Origin: Bin127 sp965203505
GTDB lineage: Bacteria > Chloroflexota > Dehalococcoidia > Lucifugimonadales > Lucifugimonadaceae
Direction of reading: 5' to 3'
DNA: 64,000 nucleotides
Assembly: GCA_965203505.1 (NCBI GenBank)
Contig: OZ241880.1
Coordinates: 682,001-746,000 of the forward strand
A model generated the notes under the pieces. The model worked only from the letters and a program-made list of their open reading frames with translations, did no database searches and was not told the origin of the DNA. Position numbers and translations under genes: made by a program. Below are positions 24,157-31,634 of the stretch, one piece after another. Numbering within the stretch: the stretch's first letter is position 1; each line of letters opens with the position of its first letter.

Positions 24157-26217
24157 TCACACCAGCATCGCGGGTGTTTCAGCGTCTGGGTCTGGGAGTT
24201 TGCCGTCGAGGATGTCTTTAAACTGTTCTTCGTTGAGGACTGGTACGTCGAGACGAATGGCCCGTTCGAGTTTGGATCCGGCGTCGGCTCCGGCCACTAG
24301 GTAGTCGGTCTTTTTGGAAACGCTGCCGGTGGCTTTTGCGCCGAGTGCTTTGACGGCGTTGGCTGCCTCGGTGCGCGAGAAGCTATCGAGTTTGCCGGTG
24401 ATGACGAAGGTCAGACCTTTGATGGGGTGATCGGCGGAGGGTTCGGGGGTATCGTCTTCGGTTTTGACTCCGAGTTCGATGAGGCGGTTTGCGAGTTCGA
24501 TGTTGGGTTCGTGGTTGGCCCACTCGTGGATTGATCGGGCGAGTATTGGGCCGATGCCTTCGATGGCGGTCAGCCTTTCCTCATCGGCTGATAGAAGATC
24601 CGACAAGCTGCGGAATTCTCGGGACAGAGTTTCGGCGATCTCGGATCCGATGCCGATGATGCCGAGGCCGAAGATGAGGCGAGGGAGAGGTTGAGACTTC
24701 GACTGCTCGATGGCGTCGACCAGATTTTGGGCGCGCTTTTCGCCCATCCGCTCCATGGCTAAGAGGTCGTCCATGCGTTCTTTGAGGGTGTAGATGTCGG
24801 TGATGCTTGATACGAGTTTTTGCCGAGCGAGTTCTTTTGATAACTTTTCGCCCAGGCCTTCGATGTCGAGTGCAGGCCGGGAGGCGAAGTGTTCGAGGAG
24901 ACGCTCGAACATTGCAGGGCAAGTTGAGTTGACGCAACGAATATCCGCCATGTCTTCATCACGGACGACGAGATCATCGCAAGCTGGGCAATCGGGTGGT
25001 ATGCGGTATGGCTGGGAGTCGGGCGAGCGTTGGTTGTCAGGTGCGGGGCCGACGACTTGCGGAATGACGTCGCCGGCGCGTTGGACGATGACGCGGTCGC
25101 CGGCGCGGATGTCTTTGCGGTTGATGTCCTCTTCGTTGTGGAGTGTTGCTTGCGAAACGGTGACGCCTCCGACGACGACGGGTTCGAGTACGGCGTAGGG
25201 GTTTATGGCGCCAGTGCGGCCCACGTTGGTGCGGATTTCTAGGAGATTGGTGACGGCTTGTTCGGCTGGGAATTTGTAGGCGGTGGCCCATCGCGGGTCT
25301 CGTCCTACGGCTCCGAGGCGGTCTTGGAGGGTTATGTCGTCGATCTTGATGACGACTCCGTCGATGCCGAAGTCAAGGGAGGGTCGAATCTCGGCGACGT
25401 TCTGGATCGCAGCCATTGTCTCTTCTGCGGTTGCGACGCGGCGGGACCAATCGTTGGTTTTGCATCCCCATCGTTTGAGGGATTGGAGGGTGTCGAATTG
25501 CGAGTTGGGGATTTGACCGTTCTCTGCGTAGCCGATGGAGTAGAAGAACATGTCGAGCGGTCGTTTGGCGGTCTCGGTGGAGTCGAGTTGGCGAAGTGAT
25601 CCGGATGCGGAGTTTCGGGGGTTTACGTATTGTGGGAGGCCGGCGGCTTCGCGCTCTTCGTTGAGTCGGTCGAAGGCCGAGATGGGGTAGAAGACTTCGC
25701 CTCGGAGTTCGATAACGCCGGGCACGTCATTGCCGTCGAGCTTGAGCGGAACTGACCTGATCGTGCGTATGTTGTCGGTGATATTTTCGCCTTGGGCCCC
25801 ATCGCCGCGTGTGGCGGCTTGTGTCAAGAGGCCATTGACGTATGTTACGGCGACCGCGAGGCCGTCGATCTTTAGTTCGAGGGTTAAGTCTGCGGAGTCG
25901 ATTTCGAGATAGTCAAGAGCGCGTTGGTACCAGGCGTTGAAGGTCTCTTCGCTGGTGACGTTGCTGAGGCTGAGCATCGGCACTGGGTGTTGAACCGGTT
26001 CGAATTGGTCTGACGGGGGCGAGCCGACGCGTAGGGTGGGTGAGTCTGGCGTTTTGAGGTCGGGGTGTTCGTCTTCGATAGTTTTGAGTTCCCGAAACAG
26101 CGCGTCGTACTCGGCGTCGGTGAGCGACGGTTGGCTGAGCACGTAGTAGTCGTGATTGGCGCGATTGAGGGTTTCGCGCAGTTCGGTGGCGCGGGATGTG
26201 GTGTTGGAGGATGTCAA
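24157..26217 (-). CDS. ligA: NAD-dependent DNA ligase
   Basis: 686 aa, standard length. The adenylation domain has the nucleophile K116 in LELKIDGLAV; the N-terminal Ia domain contains HDYYVLSQPSLTDAEYDAL. The zinc finger is C-P-A-C followed by C and C in RCVNSTCPAMF, then the helix-hairpin-helix region and a C-terminal BRCT domain (GLTFVITGKLDSFSRTEAANAVKALGAK). It seals nicks in replication and repair using NAD+. The start ATG is at 26217, with no closer competitor. It is separated from pth by 90 bp that hold a repeat hairpin. Confidence 0.97.
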   Translation of the reverse strand: MTSSNTTSRATELRETLNRANHDYYVLSQPSLTDAEYDALFRELKTIEDEHPDLKTPDSPTLRVGSPPSDQFEPVQHPVPMLSLSNVTSEETFNAWYQRALDYLEIDSADLTLELKIDGLAVAVTYVNGLLTQAATRGDGAQGENITDNIRTIRSVPLKLDGNDVPGVIELRGEVFYPISAFDRLNEEREAAGLPQYVNPRNSASGSLRQLDSTETAKRPLDMFFYSIGYAENGQIPNSQFDTLQSLKRWGCKTNDWSRRVATAEETMAAIQNVAEIRPSLDFGIDGVVIKIDDITLQDRLGAVGRDPRWATAYKFPAEQAVTNLLEIRTNVGRTGAINPYAVLEPVVVGGVTVSQATLHNEEDINRKDIRAGDRVIVQRAGDVIPQVVGPAPDNQRSPDSQPYRIPPDCPACDDLVVRDEDMADIRCVNSTCPAMFERLLEHFASRPALDIEGLGEKLSKELARQKLVSSITDIYTLKERMDDLLAMERMGEKRAQNLVDAIEQSKSQPLPRLIFGLGIIGIGSEIAETLSREFRSLSDLLSADEERLTAIEGIGPILARSIHEWANHEPNIELANRLIELGVKTEDDTPEPSADHPIKGLTFVITGKLDSFSRTEAANAVKALGAKATGSVSKKTDYLVAGADAGSKLERAIRLDVPVLNEEQFKDILDGKLPDPDAETPAMLV

Positions 26218-26436
26218 GTTGAATTGGGAGGGATGATTGAAGGTTGTGTGTTCAAAATTCTAGCAACTGGTGGATTTTGAACTGGGGTGGTTGTTGTTTG
26301 AAATAGGATGGGCAGGATTTAAGGATTGGGTAGGATGGGGTGTTGGTTGATGGTTGGGTGAGTTGGGGGTTTTTGGGCGCGCGGGTATAAGGGTATGGCC
26401 TGCGGTGGATTTGCAGGTTTTGGGGGTTTGGTTGGT

Positions 26437-26460
26437 GGGGTGACCACGAGGGATCGCCCC
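26437..26460. repeat. Hairpin repeat of the GGGCGACC-type
   Basis: Stem GGGGTGA / TCGCCCC (one G-U pair) with loop CCACGAGGGA, followed by CTACGG. It belongs to a family also seen at 26713-26733, 38323-38343, 57907-57929 and 58046-58069. Confidence 0.75.
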
Positions 26461-26467
26461 TACGGTT

Positions 26468-27180
26468 GTTTTCGAATCATCGCCGCGTCGGTTGGGATCG
26501 CGTGTGATTGTTGTTTTGAATTTCAGTCGATATTCCAGCGTAGGTGACGTCGCCATCCCATCACCGACCGGGGCGGGTAATTTGGTTCACCGCCCGGCTT
26601 CGCTCGGTCCGTCTCCTCGTTAGCGCTGTAGCCGCCCCCGTGCGACGTCACGGAAGGGTTTCGGTGTCAAAGGTAGAGCAGTCGCGCAGACCTTGAACGG
26701 GCACCCCTGCCTGGGCGACCACAAGGGTCGCCCCTACGATTGGAGGCCGCATGGCTTGCTAGTCGGAGCCAGCGATCTGCTCCGCATCTGCGCACCGATG
26801 CAAATCTCTCTACCTGACCGGTGTTGGCCAGCGTTTCGCCCGAACCAAATGGGCTGGAACCGGGTTCCGTCGCCGATTGGCTGCGAGAAGTCGATTTCAC
26901 CGTGTTTGCGGCTCATACGGTTACTCGCGGCGTTTCGGTTGAACCCCGGTCCGCTGACCGGATTTCAATATTCGGTTGTCAATTGCTGCGTTTGAAAGGT
27001 AAGGTGCACGCTTTCCTTCTCGACGCGGCGATGGTTCTTTTGGTGGGCGCCTTTGCCGGTGGAAAAAAGCCGGATTGGGGCGCTTGGTGTTGATGTTAAT
27101 ACAGATGTATCAAGAATGTCAAATCGTCGTCTGAACCGGGGATTGCGGGGATTCAGGGATTGGTGGGATTTTGTTGGTGG
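26468..27180. repeat. Dispersed 0.7-kb non-coding element, copy A
   Basis: About 713 bp, similar in order and sequence to 57038-57789. Conserved blocks start at TTTTCGAATCATCGCCGCGT, include CTGTAGCCGCCCCCG, a near-identical 70-nt core around GTCGGAGCCAGCGATCTGCT (26762-26781), CGACGCGGCGATGGTTCT, and end at AAATCGTCGTCTGAACCGGG. A GGGCGACC hairpin (26713-26733) is embedded at the point where copy B carries a different hairpin. No transposase and no clear terminal inverted repeats. Substitutions between copies do not follow codon structure in any frame, so it is probably not protein coding. Confidence 0.75.
26713..26733. repeat. Hairpin repeat of the GGGCGACC-type, inside element copy A
   Basis: Stem GGGCGACC / GGTCGCCC with loop ACAAG, then CCTAC. 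It occupies the same place in the element as an unrelated hairpin in copy B (57290-57312). Confidence 0.75.
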
Positions 27181-27202
27181 TTTGTTGGTGGTTTGTTGGT
27201 GT
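27170..27202. repeat. Three tandem 11-nt repeats (TTTGTTGGTGG)
   Basis: Units at 27170-27180, 27181-27191 and 27192-27202; the last differs at its final base, which is also the first base of the complementary stop codon of the acetyltransferase gene. Copy B of the 0.7-kb element ends with a single unit, so this is probably slippage expansion. Confidence 0.7.
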
Positions 27203-27693
27203 TAGTCACTTGGGGTTAGAGGCATGATGAAGTACAGTCCGTGACGATCTTTGCCGCGGGTTTCTGGTCGAACAGTGAATCCCATGCGCAGCTTGAGGGC
27301 GTGGTTTTCGCGGCTGTGGGAGTAGCTGAAGGATGCCAACTGGCAGCAATGAAGAGATTTTGCCAAATCGATCGCGGCTTTTTGCAATTTCGTGCCGATC
27401 TGCTTGCGACGGAAATCAGGTAGCACGAAGAAATTCTTCACCTTTCCCTGTAGCAACTCTTGGCCGTCGACCATCACGGCGGGAAGATTGTCTTCGGGAC
27501 CAATCGGGATAACGATCAGTCTCAGAATTCCGATGACCATTTCTTGTGTGTGTGCGACGAGGATTCTGGAGTCGCGTTGATCGTAGCCGTCGATCTGGTC
27601 GGGGAGTCCGCTTTGATGTTGATCGAAGAAATCAACGACTTCGGACCAGCGCGGGTGACTGTTGGTCCACTCGGAGATTTGGTAGTTTCCCAT
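27202..27693 (-). CDS. GNAT-family N-acetyltransferase
   Basis: 163 aa. The acetyl-CoA-binding motif A is VKNFFVLPDFRRKQIGTKLQKAAIDLAK (R-R-x-x-I-G-T), preceded by strands MVIGILRLIVIP and followed by the motif-B helix HALKLRMGFTVRPETRG. The acceptor is unknown; small single-domain members often acetylate amines or protein N-termini. Start at ATG 27693 (MGNYQISEW); the long upstream in-frame reading is Arg/Pro-rich and looks non-coding. A hairpin-forming 53-nt repeat lies just upstream (27723-27775). Confidence 0.82.
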   Translation of the reverse strand: MGNYQISEWTNSHPRWSEVVDFFDQHQSGLPDQIDGYDQRDSRILVAHTQEMVIGILRLIVIPIGPEDNLPAVMVDGQELLQGKVKNFFVLPDFRRKQIGTKLQKAAIDLAKSLHCCQLASFSYSHSRENHALKLRMGFTVRPETRGKDRHGLYFIMPLTPSD

Positions 27694-27722
27694 GAGCTTC
27701 AATGATGCACGACGCACTCCTT

Positions 27723-27775
27723 CGTCCTTCTGCCACGCCGTAGCCGTAGTTGCTCGCCGTGGCACATTTCGCCCG
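27723..27775. repeat. 53-nt hairpin repeat (copy near GNAT)
   Basis: Starts CGTCCTTCTGCCACG, contains CGTAGCCGTAGTT and ends TGGCACATTTC; TGCCACG pairs with CGTGGCA. A second copy with a few substitutions is at 57820-57872, directly after element copy B. In this copy too it lies on the far side of the 0.7-kb element, with the GNAT gene in between. Confidence 0.7.
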
Positions 27776-27921
27776 CGAGCAGGGAGAACCCTTGCCCTCC
27801 ACCCGCGGCGACTGTTTCGTGGGTAGCAATGGAACGAACCTTCGCTGTTTATACTTGCGATGTGGTGCGCGTAGGCGCGCTTGGGCAGTTTGGAGATCGA
27901 AGGCAACACACCGGGTAACTG

Positions 27922-29226
27922 ATGGCTGAGGTTCGTCCATTTCGGGGGATTCGGTTTAGTGCGGCTTCGCAGGGTCGGGATTTGGGGGATTATCTTTCGC
28001 CGCCGTTTGATGCGATTACGGCGGAGGTTGAGCGGGGGTTGTTGGAGCGATCGGAGCACAATATCGTGAGGTTGGAGTTGGCACCTCGGGAGGGTGCGGA
28101 CAGATATGGGTATGTGGCGGAGACGCAAAAGCAGTGGGAGGCTGATGGCGTTTTGATGCGGGATGAGGATCCTTCGGTTTATGTGACGGAGGAGTCGTTT
28201 GAGTATGGGGGCGTGGCGCAGACGCGGCGGGGGTTTATCGCCGCGGTGCGGTTGGAGGAGTATGACCGGGGGATCATCTTTCCGCATGAACAGACTCGGG
28301 GGCCGTGGGTGGAGGACCGGGTGTCGATGATGCGGGCGACGCGGTCGGCGTTGAGTCCGTTGCTAGTGGTGTTTCAAGACGATATTCGGCATTCTGTGGG
28401 TGGGATAATCCGCGCTGTGACGGGTGGTCCCCCTTTGGAGGTTGCGACGATGGCGGGTGGTTATTCGTTGCGTCTGTGGCAGTTGAAGGATCCCGGAACG
28501 TTGGGAGTATTGAATGGGTTGATGCGGGATTCTCAGATCTTCATCGCGGATGGACACCATCGGTACGAGGCGGCGATGCGGTACCGGAGCGCGATACGTG
28601 CAGATCGAGAGATAGATTCGGATGAGGCAGTGAACTACCGGATGATGCACATCGTTTCTATTGACGAGCCCGGATTGATTACGCGGGGGTACCATCGGGT
28701 GGTCCACGGTGCGAGTCGGGAAGAGGTGGAGCGGCTAGAGGCGCGAATCCGGGCTGTATGCGAGGTTGAAACTGTTTCGTTAACGGACCGAGTGGAGATG
28801 GCTTGGCGGCCCGGAGATATGTTGAAGGCTGTTGGGAAGCGTGACAGTGGTGATCTTGTATTCGGGATGTACGGTCTCGGCGGAGTGTTTCAGATCGCCC
28901 GGATGCCTGCGGAGGGCGATGGTGTTGCGTTCGGGGCGGATGTGGCGGAGCATTCCGATTATCGGCGATTGCACCGCGAGATCTTCGACGTTGTTTTTGA
29001 TAGCGATCGAGTGGATGAGGTGGTGGATTTCGAGTATGAGGTTGAGAGTGTGGTTTCGCGTGTGAATTCTGGTGAGGCGCAGTTGGGGATCGTGATGCGA
29101 TCGATACCGTTGCCGGATTTTGTGGACATTGTGACGCGAGGCCACAGGTTGCCGCCCAAAGCGACGAATTTCTATCCGAAGCCGCCGGCGGGGGCGGTTA
29201 TTCAGTCGCTTGAAGGCGACTTGTGA
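27922..29226 (+). CDS. DUF1015 family protein
   Basis: 434 aa. DUF1015 is recognised by the N-terminal VRPFRGIRF, LSPPFDAIT (YDVI-like site), the central GIIFPHEQTRGPWVEDRVSMMRAT box and IFIADGHHRYEAAMRYR. The family is soluble and widespread; a role linked to serine or phosphoserine metabolism has been suggested from gene neighbourhoods but is unproven. Start ATG 27922. The coding strand is extremely G/T-rich. The gene converges on the peroxiredoxin operon, with 7 bp between stops. Confidence 0.88.
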   Translation: MAEVRPFRGIRFSAASQGRDLGDYLSPPFDAITAEVERGLLERSEHNIVRLELAPREGADRYGYVAETQKQWEADGVLMRDEDPSVYVTEESFEYGGVAQTRRGFIAAVRLEEYDRGIIFPHEQTRGPWVEDRVSMMRATRSALSPLLVVFQDDIRHSVGGIIRAVTGGPPLEVATMAGGYSLRLWQLKDPGTLGVLNGLMRDSQIFIADGHHRYEAAMRYRSAIRADREIDSDEAVNYRMMHIVSIDEPGLITRGYHRVVHGASREEVERLEARIRAVCEVETVSLTDRVEMAWRPGDMLKAVGKRDSGDLVFGMYGLGGVFQIARMPAEGDGVAFGADVAEHSDYRRLHREIFDVVFDSDRVDEVVDFEYEVESVVSRVNSGEAQLGIVMRSIPLPDFVDIVTRGHRLPPKATNFYPKPPAGAVIQSLEGDL

Positions 29227-29233
29227 CCCCAAG

Positions 29234-29782
29234 TTAGCTGTTTAACTTCCTTAGTTCCTCGAGAACGATGGCGGTGTCGGGGCGATCGGCGATGTCTTTG
29301 CCGATGTATTGGTATGCGATTTTGCCGTTGGTGTCGATGATGAAAACGGCGGGTGCGGCTACGCCGTCGTTGTGCAGGTTGTAGACGTTGTATGCTTGCG
29401 GCACTTCTTCGCTCTTGGTGGTGTAGAGGAAGGGGAAGGTAGCGCCGGAGTTTGCGATCATGGTTCCTGCGCCTCGGAAATCGTCCATGCTGACGGCGAG
29501 TATTTCGGCGTTCTGGTGCTTGATGCGCGGATAGTAGCTCTGCAACTCGACGAGTTGCCCAAGGCAGATGCCTCAGAAGAATCCTCGGTAGAAAACGAGG
29601 ACGACGTTTTGGTTGTCTTGGAAATCGGAGAGTGTTACGTAGGTGGGGCGGTTGGCCACTGGAAGGGTGAAGTCTGACGCGGTAACGCCGCCAGATGTGC
29701 TGGAGTCGCCGCATGCGACGGCAACGATGCCGATGATGAGCGCCGAAGCGATTGCGATGAGACGCGATTTGGTGTTCGGCAT
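29234..29782 (-). CDS. Selenocysteine-containing peroxiredoxin-like lipoprotein (third gene of array), TGA read as Sec70
   Basis: 182 aa when TGA 29573-29575 is read through. N-terminal signal with lipobox VAVAC (Cys at 24), so exported and lipid-anchored. The AhpC/TSA thioredoxin fold: ASDFTLP, VVLVFYRGFF, then U70-G-I-C73, then LGQLVELQSYYPRI and the C-terminal AVFIIDTNGKIAYQYIG. In ordinary relatives the motif here is C-x-x-C, the first Cys being peroxidatic. A 7-bp hairpin begins 14 nt after the TGA. Protein homology continues in the same frame on both sides of TGA, with no frameshift. It is the last gene of the operon, 21 nt after the second paralog. Expected role: reduction of peroxides at the cell surface, donor unknown. 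Confidence 0.88.
29542..29558 (-). promoter_or_regulatory. Bacterial SECIS-like hairpin for the third selenoprotein gene
   Basis: On the coding strand: 14 nt after TGA, stem GCAACTC / GAGTTGC (7 bp, perfect) with loop GUC; the apical loop starts 21 nt after the UGA and begins with G. These are the known features of bacterial SECIS elements bound by SelB. Confidence 0.75.
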
Positions 29783-29803
29783 CGTGGAAGAGATTCCGTT
29801 CGC

Positions 29804-30436
29804 CTAACCTTCGACTTCGGCGAGTGCGTCCAGGACTTCTTCGCCGGAGACTTGGTGTCTGTAGTTCTTGCCGATGTTTTCGTAGGCGATGTTTCCGTTC
29901 TTGTCTACGATGAAGACGGATGCGGAAGCGAGGCCGTCGCCGAAGAGGTCGAAGACGTTGTAGCTGATGGGGACGTCGTTGTTTTTGCTGGAGTAGAGGA
30001 CGGGGAAGTCGGGACCGGCTTTTGCGAGGACCGACTCGGCGCCGCGAAGGTCGTCGGTGCTGATGGCGAGCACTTCGGCACCTGCGTTTTTGATCTCGTC
30101 GTAGTGTTTCTGCAACTCACCTAGTTGCCGGGTGCAGAAGCCTCACCAAAATGCGCGATAGAAGACGAGGACGACTTCTTTATCGCCTTGGAACGAGGAT
30201 AACGATATCTCGGTGCTGCCTTTGTTGGCTGCGGGGAGTGTGAAGTCAGGGGCTACGGGTAAATTCAATACGGTTTCGGCGACCTCGCTCTCCGCTTCGG
30301 GTGCGGGCGGATCTTCAATGGAAGATACGGCAGAGTCGGTCATGTCTTCGCTTTGGCCGCAGGCGAAGACCATTGCGATTGCGATCATCAGCGCGAGACC
30401 GGTGATACGTGTTCTGAATTTAAGTGCTTCTTTCAT
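29804..30436 (-). CDS. Selenocysteine-containing peroxiredoxin-like lipoprotein (second gene of array), TGA read as Sec98
   Basis: 210 aa with TGA 30143-30145 read through. Signal peptide with lipobox MVFAC (Cys about 26), then an acidic linker (EDPPAPEAESEVAET), then the peroxiredoxin domain: APDFTLPAANKG, VVLVFYRAFW, U98-G-F-C101-TRQLGELQKHYDEI, and SASVFIVDKNGNIAYENIGKNYRHQ. ATG 30436 overlaps the TGA stop of the upstream paralog (ATGA), so translation is coupled. True TGA stops in this genome argue against reassignment of UGA. A 6-bp perfect hairpin begins 14 nt after the internal TGA. Confidence 0.9.
30112..30128 (-). promoter_or_regulatory. Bacterial SECIS-like hairpin for the second selenoprotein gene
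   Basis: On the coding strand: stem GCAACT / AGUUGC with loop AGGUG, 20 nt between UGA and loop, G within the first two loop bases. Position and stem sequence match the other two hairpins of the array. Confidence 0.78.
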
Positions 30437-31614
30437 GGCAGGTTAGCCAAAACGGTCTGGCCGGAGACTTGATGTCGGTAGTTGTTGCCGATGTTTTCGT
30501 AGATGATGTTTCCGTTTTTGTCAACGATGAAGACGGATGCGGAAGCGAGACCATCGCCGAAGAGGTTGAACACGTCGTAAGCTCGCGGGACTGAGTTGTC
30601 GCCGGACGTGTAAAGGACGGGGAACTGGATGCCGATTTGCGGTGCGAGTTGTTCGGCACCCGTGAGATCATCGGTGCTGATCGCGAGCACCTCGGCGTCT
30701 GCGGCTTTGATGCTGTCGTAGTTTCGTTGCAACTCAACTAGCTGCTGGCGGCAGAAACCTCACCAGAAAGCGCGGTAGAAGACTACGACTACCGATTTGT
30801 CACCTCGGAACTGATCTAGCGAATAGTTGCCACCGGTGGTTACAGACGGAAGGAAGAAATCAGGTGCGGGCGGTCCAGAAGCTGCGGAATCGGGAGCAGG
30901 AGTGGGTTCAGGTGTGGGTGTTTCGGTAGGTTCGGGCGTGTTGGTTGGTTCGGGAGTGGGAGTGGCGGTCGGTTCGGGTGTGTTGGTTGGAGGGACGGGT
31001 GTTGGAGTGTTGGTCGGGGTTGGCGTTACAGTGGGCGGGATAGGCGTCGGTGTGTCTGGTAGCGGGGTTGAAGTCGGTTCTTCGGTGGAATATTCGGTTT
31101 TAGGTGTGGGTCCTTCCGCGGGTGTTTCGGCGGGAGGTGTCGGTTCGGGTTGCGGCGTGTCAGTCGATTGGGGCTGGGGTGTGTTGGTAGGTGGTGCAGG
31201 AGTATGAGTGGCCGGGACAGGTGTGTTCGTTGGCGGGACGGGAGTCTCGGTTGGAGCCGGTTGCGGCGTTGCTGTAGGATCTGGCTCGGGTGTGTCCGTC
31301 GGAGGGACTGGCGTATCGGTCGGTGGTGGAGGGGCCGGGGTTTTGGTCGGCTCGGGTTCGACGGCTTTGACTTCGGGCGCTGGGGTCGAAGTTGGTTCGG
31401 GTGCGATGGTAGCCGTGGGAGCGGTTGTTGTGGTTGGGGGGACTGCCGTTGGAATCGACGTGGCTGTTGGCGCAGGCCCAACTTTCGGCACGGCTGTAGG
31501 CGTCTCGGTTTCACACGCGATCACCAAGGATGTCAAAGCGAACACAAGGACGGCGATACTTGCGATGCCGATTGAGCGAGTATTTTTGGGGTTGAATTTC
31601 GAGAGCTTCAACAC
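30433..31614 (-). CDS. Selenocysteine-containing peroxiredoxin-like lipoprotein with long Pro/Thr stalk (first gene of array), TGA read as Sec285
   Basis: 393 aa with TGA 30760-30762 read through. Signal peptide with lipobox LVIAC (Cys about 34), followed by a stalk of roughly 200 residues built of Pro-Thr-rich repeats (PTNTPEPTATPTPEPTNT-like), then the peroxiredoxin domain: APDFFLPSVTTGG, VVVVFYRAFW, U285-G-F-C288-RQQLVELQRNYDSI, SVFIVDKNGNIIYENIGNNYRHQ. The stalk would hold the domain well away from the membrane or through a surface layer. The gene starts 20 nt after the aminotransferase stop and overlaps the next paralog by 4 nt, so it opens the three-gene array. Confidence 0.9.
30729..30745 (-). 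promoter_or_regulatory. Bacterial SECIS-like hairpin for the first selenoprotein gene
   Basis: On the coding strand: stem GCAGCU / AGUUGC (6 bp, one G-U pair) with loop AGUUG, 20 nt between UGA and loop. The G-U pair is a compensated change relative to the second gene's stem, which keeps pairing while the DNA differs. An outer GUUUC / GAAAC pairing encloses it. Confidence 0.75.
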
Positions 31615-31634
31615 CTATGCTCCCGAGGTGTGAT

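Larger units (their letters stand above)
26218..27201. other. 984-bp gene-free stretch holding repeat copy A
   Basis: No credible gene on either strand. The first 220 bp is a G/T-rich, low-complexity lead. Then comes a hairpin repeat (26437-26460), followed by a 0.7-kb element (26468-27180) that is repeated at 57038-57789. Short reading frames in it are not conserved between the two copies. Confidence 0.8.

Noticed and set aside
26667..27093. Short proteins in element copy A
   Set aside because: The frames are Arg/Pro-rich, are broken in copy B, and changes between copies are not synonymous-biased.
27170..27202. CRISPR-like direct repeats
   Set aside because: Only three contiguous 11-mers with no spacers; simple tandem expansion.
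29573..30762. Six broken peroxiredoxin fragments, i.e. three pseudogenes with nonsense mutations
   Set aside because: The TGA is at the same codon in all three genes, no other lesion is present, homology is in frame on both sides and a like-placed hairpin follows each. Independent decay would not give this pattern.
29234..31614. UGA reassigned to Gly or Trp in this genome
   Set aside because: UGA is used as a true stop at several tight gene junctions (for example 3119-3121, 18451-18453, 30433-30435), so it is not generally a sense codon.
30827..31633. Gly/Val/Ser-rich plus-strand frames opposite the stalk region
   Set aside because: They are the antisense reading of the Pro/Thr repeat, which automatically gives long open frames.
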